DNA of 64,000 bases from Boesenbergia rotunda (Eukaryota > Streptophyta > Magnoliopsida > Zingiberales > Zingiberaceae), in the NCBI GenBank assembly GCA_024364735.1, contig JAGFNQ010005420.1, positions 26,212 through 90,211 on the forward strand. The letters are read 5' to 3'. The position numbers were made by a program, and so were the translations under genes. Below the pieces are notes generated by a model. It did not search any database, was not told the origin of the DNA, and saw only the letters and a program-made list of their open reading frames with translations. Below, piece by piece: positions 56,939 through 64,000 of the stretch. Positions within the stretch are counted from its first letter, which is position 1; every line of letters starts with the position of its first letter.

Positions 56939-57825
56939 CACGAAGTTCAGGCATCTGTGTTGCAGGCGGTGAAAGGCATCTTCAGCACCTTAAAGACTTT
57001 AAGTTACCCAAGAAACCCATGAATCCCAAGAAACCCAGGCCGATGCTTTTCTCCTGGACAAGTTACCCAAGAAACCTAGCCGAGCTCCATGAGTTAAGCG
57101 CGGTTACTGCTGAGACATGACCTCTTTATCATTATGAACTAAAAGGGGGACTACACCCTTATTGTGTAATCGCTCTTAATAATAAAAGGCTACTTTTTTC
57201 CTTTACTTTCTCTTGTAACGTTTGCCTGCCAAGAATCTGAGCAGCCTCCTTTACCCGAACGGGGACTCTTAGTTTCAAGTCACAGTGCGCTTTTGCGGGT
57301 GTCACGAGTATTAAGTATTTCACCTTTGCGAGCTGCCCAAACCAGAACACTTCGTACTTCCGTGCTGGGACGGGGTACTCTTAAACATACCAATGACTCG
57401 GTTATAAGTGCATGATTCGAGGTAGGGACAGCGTCCCAACATTGACTGAACGAAATGGTCGTTCATTGATCATTCGTAACGCCGTGAGTCGCAGGCTTTG
57501 GGCGGTTTTGCCCGGTCGCCCGTATTCCGTTTGAACCCGACTTAGGGGGTACCTAAGTCCGCGAGATATTTAAGGAATGCTGCTTGCCTTAGAACTTCGG
57601 GAACATTGCCCACTCGGCGAATTAACAAGTATAGCCGTGTGGGATGCCCTGCCCCAGGCCAAGGACCGAGCCGAGCGATGAACATGCCTTGTTAGAAGGT
57701 GGAAGTTCTACCACTAATTCAGGCCGATTCTCAGGAGCATGGGCCATCGCGCGTCCGATCGGAGACACTGAACTAGGTTGGGCGTGGAAGTCGGTCCACT
57801 TATAACATGATGGCGAAGCAAGAGT
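56939..57825. other. Tat element non-coding stretch
   Basis: Between the antisense-type ORF and the tandem array. It includes a possible polyadenylation region (AATAATAAAAGG near 57,178). Beyond that I see no gene. Confidence 0.45.
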
Positions 57826-58890
57826 TTGCGCACACAGTCGGGCAGGACTCAGGGAACGTGGGTCGCTACACGTCTTACTGAGCAGCCAAGCTGCAGGAAA
57901 GCACACACGGTCAGGCAGGTTGAGCCGCGGGATAATAGCGCACACAATCAGGCAAGACTCAAGGAGCGTGGGATGCAACGCGTCTTACTGAGCAGCCGAG
58001 CTGTGGGAAAGCACACACGGTCAGGCAAGCTTAGCCGCCGGAAAATTGCGCCCACACTTGGGCAGGACTGAGGGAGCGTGGGACGCCACGCATCTTACTG
58101 AGCAGCCGAGCTGCGGGATAGCGCACACGGTCAGGCAGGCTGAGCCGTGGGATAATAGCGCACACAGTCGGACAGGACTCAGGGAGTGTGGGATGCCACG
58201 CGTCTTACTGAGCAGCCGAGCTGCGGGAAAGCACACACGGTCAAGCAGGCTGAGCCGCGGGATAATAGCGCACACAGTCGGGCAGGACTCAGGGAGCGTG
58301 GGATGCCACGCATCTTACTGAGCAGCTGAGCTGCAGGATAGCACACACGGTCAGGCAGGTTGAACCGTAGGAAATTGGCGCACACAGTCGGGCAGGACTC
58401 AGGGAGCGTGGGATGCCACACTTCTCACTGAGAAGCCGAGCTGCGGGAAAGCACACATGGTCAGGCAGGCTGAGCCGCGGGAAATTGGCGCACACAGTCG
58501 GGCAGGTCTCAAGGAGCGTGGGATGCCACGAGTCTTACTGAGCAGTCGAGCTGCGGGATAGTACACACGGTCAGGCAGGCTGAGCCGCCGGATAATAGCG
58601 CACACAGTCGGGCAGGACTTAGGGAGCGTGGTGTGCCACCCATCTTACTGAGCAGTCGAGCTGTGGGATAGCACACACGGTCAGGCAGGCTGAACCGCGG
58701 GAAATTGGCACACACAGTCGGGCAGGACTCAGGTAGCGTGGGACGCAATGCGTCTCACTGAGCAGCTGAGCTGCGGGAATGCACACACGGTCAGGCAGGC
58801 TGAGCCGGGGGAAATTGGTGCACACAATAGGGCAGGACTCAGGGAGCGTGCAACACCACACGTCTTTCTGAGCAGCCGAGCTGCGGGAAA
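57826..58890. repeat. 110-bp tandem array between pol and the antisense ORF
   Basis: A GCACACAGTCGGGCAGGACTC-like landmark recurs near 57829, 57939, 58048, 58159, 58269, 58379, 58489, 58599, 58709 and 58819, a 110-bp step with about ten units. Each unit has two related halves: CACACAGTCGGGCAGG and CACACGGTCAGGCAGG about 66 bp apart. Many open frames cross it only because the repeat lacks stops. In Tat elements this 3' region is a known source of satellite DNA. Confidence 0.95.
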
Positions 58891-58980
58891 TATAGCTCGA
58901 GTGTCTGATACATCTGCGAGCGGGATAAGGACTATGCGCTTCCACTTGTCAGATGCGTTTTACATTTACATCATCATCTT

Positions 58981-60330
58981 TCATTCGGCGACCCAGTAGG
59001 GCTGGAGGTGGATCGCACTCCAAGGTCGATCCAACCTTTTTCCCTTCTCATTTTCTAGGTAATAGGCTCCCGAAGAGAGCTTCTCGACAACTTTGAAGGG
59101 TCCTCCCCACAGCGGTTCCGGTTTACTTACATCTCCCACTGGCTTGATTCTTTTCTAGACAAGGTCGCCCACCTGAAAGGCTCTCGGCAGCACCCTTCGA
59201 TCGTACCTCTGCTTCATCTTCTGCCTATACGCGAACATCTGCGCCGCTGCTCGGTCTCGAATTTCGTTGACTAGGTCCAGCTCCAAACACCGTCTTTCCG
59301 GATTATCGTCATCGTATGCTGCCCTTCAATCTGATTCACACCCGACCTCAACCGGGATCACTGCTTCGGTTCCATAAACCAGCTGGAAAGGCGTGCATTC
59401 GGTTGTTTCTTTGATAGTGGTCCTCAAGGCCCATAGGATGCTTGGGAGCTCGTCTACCCATGTTCCACCAATGTGGTCGAGCTTGGTCTTCAGCCCTCTG
59501 AGAATCTCCCGATTAGCCACTTCTGCCTAGCCATTTCTTTGAGGGTAAGCTACAGAGGTAAAGGCTTGCTTGATGCCATATTTTGCACACCACTCCCGTA
59601 TCCTTCTGCCCTGGAACTGCCTCCCGTTATCGGAGACGAGCTTGTGCGGGATCCCATACCGGCAAAATATGTCTCGCTACAGGAACATCATTACCGCCAG
59701 CTCGGTGATGCGTGACAGAGCCTCCGCCTCTATCCACTTGGAAAAGTAATCGACTGCCACCAGCAAATATTTCTTCTAAGCGGCAGCTGTCGGGAATGGT
59801 CCCATGATGTCCATGGCCCACTGGTCAAAAGGACAAGAGACTACTGATGCCTTCATGACTTCCGTGGGTCGGTGCGGTAAGCATTGGTGCTTTTGGCAGG
59901 ATAGACATTTGTCAACCAGCTCATTGGCATCCTTTTGTAAGGTGGGCCAGTAATATCCTGACATTATAGCTTTCCGAGCCATCGCACGAGCACCAGCGTG
60001 GTGTTCGCAGATCCCTAGATGAATTTCCCTCAAGACATAATCAGCGTCCTCCTCGTTTAGGCACATGAGGAGAGGTCGAGAAAATGATCTCTTGTAGAGG
60101 GCGTCGCCGACTAGGGTGAATCGAGACACGTGCTTCTTGAGCCACCGAGCCTCCACGCGGTTAGCCGGTAAGGTTCCCCGGGTGAGGTAGGTGATGATCG
60201 GGGTTCGCCAGTCGGACTCCAACTCCAGGTCAGCCTGTCTCTCTCTATCTGCAAGACTAACAGCGCCGGACCGCCCGCCTGAGGAAGCACCCATGAGCCT
60301 ACTGAACTAGCCAGTTTAGCCAACTCATCC
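58981..60330 (-). pseudogene. Tat pol: integrase
   Basis: Minus strand. A zinc region reads EIHLGICEHHAGARAMARK ... CLSCQKH (about 60030-59890). The core has WAMDIMGPFP (near 59815), VSDNGRQFQG (near 59640) and a Glu in EVANREILRG (near 59510). The C-terminal part reads ERRCLELDLVNEIRD and LWGGPFKVVEKLSSGAYYLE, and ends at a stop at 58981-58983. Stops interrupt after FPTAAA (59776), within the core and after GCESD (59326). The catalytic residues are still recognisable but no intact enzyme can be produced. Confidence 0.8.
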
Positions 60331-62293
60331 GCCTTGAATTTCTCCTCCTTGGGATCATCCTTACTTGTACCTCTTTGAACTCTGCCTTAAGCTTCTCGTA
60401 AGCTTCTATGAAAGCCTGCAGCCGGTCGCTGTTGACCTCGAACCTTCCAGCCACTTGTTGCGTGACTAGTTGAGAATTTGAGTAGAGCATTACTCGGGTC
60501 GCCCCTATATGTTTAGCGGTCTGCAACCCAGCTATGAGGGCCTCATACTCGGCCTCATTATTGGTGGCTTGATAATCCAATCGCACAGACAGGTGCATTT
60601 TCTCTTCGCTAGGAGAGACCATCAGAACGCCGATCCCACTTCCCGACCGAGCGGACGTTCCATCCACATATATCTGCCACGCCTCTTCAATCTCATCTGA
60701 ATGCAACTCGCTTAAGAAGTCAGCTAGAGCTTGAGCCTTGATAGCTGGTCGAGGCTGGTATTGGATGTCATATTCACTTAGCTCGGTAGTCCACTTGATC
60801 AGCCGCCCCGATGCCTCCAGATTTGAGGCTACTCGGCCCAGGTTGCTGTTCGTCAATACCACTATAGGATGCGCCAACAAATCAGGATGATGACTCCGGG
60901 CACTCAACAATAGCACATACATCAATCTTTCGAGCATCATGTAGCGACACTCGGCTCCCTTTAATAAATGAGCGAAGAAGTACACTGGCTACTGTTCAGT
61001 CGCCTCTTGTTTAACCAAAACTAAGCTGACCGAGTCAGCTGATGCGGCCAAATACACGTATAGCGCCTCCCCAACCTCTGGTTTTGCCAACATAGGTAGC
61101 TTAGCAAGGTAAGTCTTCAATTCTTCGAACGCCTTGTCATAGTTGGCATCCCATTGGAACTTGGTAGCCTTGTGGAGGGTTTTGATGAAAGGTAACCCTC
61201 GCTCTGCTGATTGGGAGATAAACCGAGATAGGGCCGTGATACGCCCTGCAAGCTGCTTAGCCTCCCATAGATTTCTGGGCGGGGGCATATCCAACAGAGC
61301 CTTGACCTTTCCCAGGTTAGCTTCTATGCCCCGCTCAGTCACAATATAGCCCAGGAATTTTCCCCTTCGAGCACCAAAAAGGCACTTCGCAGGGTTCAGC
61401 TTAAGTCCATACCTCCGTAGCGTTTGGTAGGTTTCTTCGACATCCGTCACCAGGTCTTCAGCTCGGGCAGACTTGATGAGGATGTCATCAACATATATCT
61501 CTACGTTTCTCCCTATCTGGGACAGGAAAACATTATTCATCATCCGCTGGTAGGTGGCTCCATCGTTCTTCAATCCGAACGGCATAACGGTGTAGCAGTA
61601 CGTGCCGTCCACCGTGATGAAGCTAACCTTTTCTTGGTCCTCGGTGGCCAAGGGTACTTGATGATACCCCTGGTAGGCATCCAACATGTAGATGAACTCG
61701 CTGCCTGCGGTCGAGTCCACCATCTGATCAATCCGGGGCAAGAGGTAGCAATATTTAGGGCAGGCCTTGTTGAGATCCCAAAAGTCAATGCAGATTTGCC
61801 ACCTGTTGTCTGGCTTAGGTACTAGCACCACGTTGGCCAGCCAAGACGGGAGCTGCACCTCCCTGATGTGCCCTGCCTCCGTCAACCTTTCAATCTCCGC
61901 CCTGATCGCCTTGTTCTGCTCGGTGCTAAAGTCCCGCTTCCTTTGCTTCACGGGCCGAGCGTGGGGATAGACGTGGAGGTGGTGTTCTGCAACCTCCAGT
62001 CGGACGCCTCTCAACTCCTTGACGGACCTGGCGAAGACATCTTGGTTCCGAGCCAAGCACTCTAACAGGGGTTCGTTCAGCTCTTCTGGCAGTCCTGCGG
62101 CGATCTTAACTCGAGACTCCTCCCGGTCGGGGAGGAGCTGCACCTCCTCTTTGTCTTCAGGCAGCTCAGACCAAGGAGAAGCCTGGATCATGTTGCAATC
62201 AGGGAAGGGTCGTGGGACCTTGCAACTTTCTACGTGAACATCATCCACGTAGCACCTCCGGGCTACCTTCTGGTCGCCCCTGACCTCTCCCAC
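60299..62293 (-). pseudogene. Tat pol: reverse transcriptase and two RNase H domains
   Basis: Minus strand. The RT stretch, in one open frame 62293-60989, has VPKPDNRWQICIDFWDLNKACP, MPFGLKNDGATYQRMM and the catalytic IYVDDILIKS near 61490. A TAG stop follows EATEQ. RNase H continues with ECRYMMLERLMYVLLLSARS. The second, archaeal-like RNase H reads EEAWQIYVDGTSARSGSGIG and NNEAEYEALIAGLQTAK (about 60690-60520). A paired RNase H is typical of the Tat lineage. The frame breaks again near 60,340. Confidence 0.85.
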
Positions 62294-62847
62294 CTGGTCC
62301 CCGACTGGGAATTTAACCTTCAGGTAGAAAGTGGAGGCAACGACCCGGAACTCATTGAGGGGGAGCTAACCCAGAATGGCATTGTAGGATGAAGCGGCGT
62401 CAACCACCAGGAAAGTGGACCACCAAGTTCTCTTTAGCGGCTCTTCACCCCAGGGATATGGCCAACCGAATTTGCCAATGGGCTACACCGGGTTTCCCGT
62501 GAAACCAAATAGCGGGGTCACCACTAGCTCCAAGTGGGACTTTTCAATCTGGAGCTAGTCAAATGCCCTCTAGTAGAGGATATTGACCGAGCTACCGATG
62601 TCCACGATGGTATGGTGGACCTGATAATTGGCAATGACGACGGTGATGTCTAGCACGTCATCGTGGGGGACTTCTAACCCCCGTAGATCTTGGGGCCCGA
62701 AGCTGATTTGTGGCCCCTCTGCCTGGGCCAAACTAGTGCCAACTTGAGGGATCTCCAATCAGCGCACTTGGGCCTTCCGGGCCCAATGGGAAACTCCTCC
62801 CGTCGGACCACCCGAAATGATATGCACGCCACCTCGGATGACATTTT
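62294..62847 (-). pseudogene. Tat gag-protease junction, broken
   Basis: Minus strand. GVHIISGGPTGG near 62,830 matches the linker that precedes protease in Tat elements. IVDIGSSVNILY (near 62,590) is the protease site, with DIGSS where DTGSS is expected. Stops near 62,755, 62,570 and 62,370 break the frame. The reading is cut on its 5' side by the satellite array at about 62,848. Confidence 0.7.
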
Positions 62848-64000
62848 GCTGATTGGACCTCCCATATCTGGAATTCTGAAAAACCTAGATCAGTAGGTAG
62901 GGTTGAGATTGGAGTTGAGATTTTGGGTGCCAAACCCTCTAATCTAGATGTATCACCAAGCCTATATCGGTGGTTTAGGTCTATCAGTGAGTTTTGAGCA
63001 AAACTCACTGATGAACATCTCATATCTGGAATTCTGAAAAACCTATATCAGTAGGTAGGGTTGAGATAGGAGATGAGATTTTGGCTGCCCAACCCTATAT
63101 TCTTGCTGTATCACCAAGGCTATATCAGTGGTTTAGGTCTATCAGTGAGTTTTGAGCAAAACTCACTGATGCACCTCCCATAACTGGAATTCTGAAAAAC
63201 CTAGATTAGTAGGTAGGGCTGAGATAGGAGATGAGATTTTGGGTGTCAAACCCTCTAATCTTGCTGTATCACCAAGGCTATATCAGTGGTTTAGGTCTAT
63301 CAGTGAGTTTTGAGCAAAACTCACTGATGGACCTCCCATATCTAGAATTCTGAAAAACATAGATCAGTAGGTAGGGTTGAGATAGGAGTTGGGATTTTGG
63401 GTGCCAAACCCTCTAATCTTGATGTATCACCAACGCTATATCAGTGGTTTAGGTCTATCAATGAGTTTTGATCAAAACTCACTGATGGACCTCCCATATC
63501 TGGAATTCTTAAAAATCTATATCAGTAGGTAGGGTTGAGATAGGAGATGAGATTTTGGGTGGCCAACCCTCTATTCTTGCTGTATCACCAAAGCTATATT
63601 AGTGGTTTAGGTCTATCAGTGAGTTTTGAGGAAAACTCACTGTTGGACCTCCCATATCTGGAATTTTAAAAAACCTAGATCAGTAGGTAGGGTTGAGATA
63701 GGAGATGAGACTTTGGGTGCCAAACCCTCTAATCTTTCTGTATCACCAAGGTTATATCAGTGGTTTAGGTCTATCAGTGAGTTTTGAGCATAACACACTG
63801 ATGGACCTCCCATATTTGGAATTCTGAAAAACCTAGATCAGTAGGTAGGGTTGAGATAGGAGTTGAGATTTTGGGTGCCAAACCCTCTAATCTTGCTGTA
63901 TCACCAAGGCTATATCAGTGGTTTAGATCAATTAGTGAGCTTTGAGCAAAACTCACTGATGGACCTCCCATATCTGGAATTCTTAAAAACCTATATCAGT
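62848..64000. repeat. Second 158-bp satellite array (continues past the window)
   Basis: The ATATCTGGAA landmark or a variant recurs at 62864, 63022, 63180, 63338, 63496, 63654, 63812 and 63970, an exact 158-bp step. It is the same satellite as at 22188-26083 but more diverged between units, and it consistently has GTAGGTAGGG where array 1 has GTAGTTAGGG. The paired dyad arms around GAG are kept in most units. Confidence 0.97.

Larger units (their letters stand above)
55648..62847 (-). mobile_element. Tat-lineage gypsy element, truncated
   Basis: Read on the minus strand it runs protease, RT, RNase H, second RNase H-like domain, integrase, a 110-bp tandem array, and then an ORF on the opposite strand. 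This order, with an antisense ORF and tandem repeats after pol, is that described for Tat elements such as Retand and Grande. The gag side is cut by the satellite array at about 62,848. The antisense-ORF side is cut by copia B, with its continuation at about 43,110-43,271. No LTR was identified. Confidence 0.75.

Noticed and set aside
57826..58945. Many overlapping minus-strand open frames of 60-110 codons
   Set aside because: They are produced by the 110-bp repeat, which lacks stops in several frames; the same text recurs in each.

Overview
This window is plant nuclear DNA, from a flowering plant. It holds one ordinary multi-exon cellular gene with short GT-AG introns, beside a deep nest of LTR retrotransposons, a Mutator-like DNA transposon and tandem satellites. 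The GC-rich sugar-transporter exons and the transposon types would suit a monocot, but I cannot fix the species.

Region by region. 1-2.8 kb is AT-rich intergenic DNA with a MITE-like insertion. 2.82-5.09 kb is a four-exon STP-type monosaccharide/H+ symporter (517 aa), the only apparently intact host gene. 5.99-9.5 kb is a decayed Ty3/gypsy Tat-type remnant split by a solo LTR (7373-8417). 9.5-10.98 kb holds a copia LTR fragment and a dead Myb/SANT-like gene. 11,000-28,968 is one MULE of about 18 kb, with 203-bp terminal inverted repeats that differ at two positions and a perfect 9-bp target duplication. It carries an open MURA transposase frame, a decayed ULP1-type protease gene, a second ULP-associated gene cut off by satellite, four clusters of CAGGCCC/GGGCCTG palindromes, and a 158-bp satellite array. 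Two solo LTRs have inserted into it. 29.2-36.65 kb is copia element A (+ strand), which lacks its 5' LTR exactly where the sequence has its only N. 36.65-39.3 kb is a truncated gypsy LTR. 39.3-43.3 kb is a Tat remnant with an antisense-type ORF. 43,272-55,642 is copia element B (- strand), complete with both LTRs and a 5-bp target duplication, with a gypsy solo LTR nested in its 5' LTR. 55.6-62.85 kb is a second Tat element: an antisense ORF on +, a 110-bp tandem array, and a decayed pol on -. 62.85-64 kb is a second, diverged array of the same 158-bp satellite.

How the parts relate. Six insertions are supported by target-site duplications, so the nesting order can be read directly. Solo LTRs entered the satellite, the MULE interior, the first Tat remnant and copia B, and copia B entered the promoter side of a Tat antisense ORF. 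The MULE is the most unusual object: a large, young-looking transposon with an open transposase frame, whose cargo genes are decayed and whose gaps hold palindrome clusters and satellite DNA. Both copia elements share the same internal gag deletion and the same three copies of a 15-nt leader motif, which suggests a parasitic subfamily mobilised in trans.
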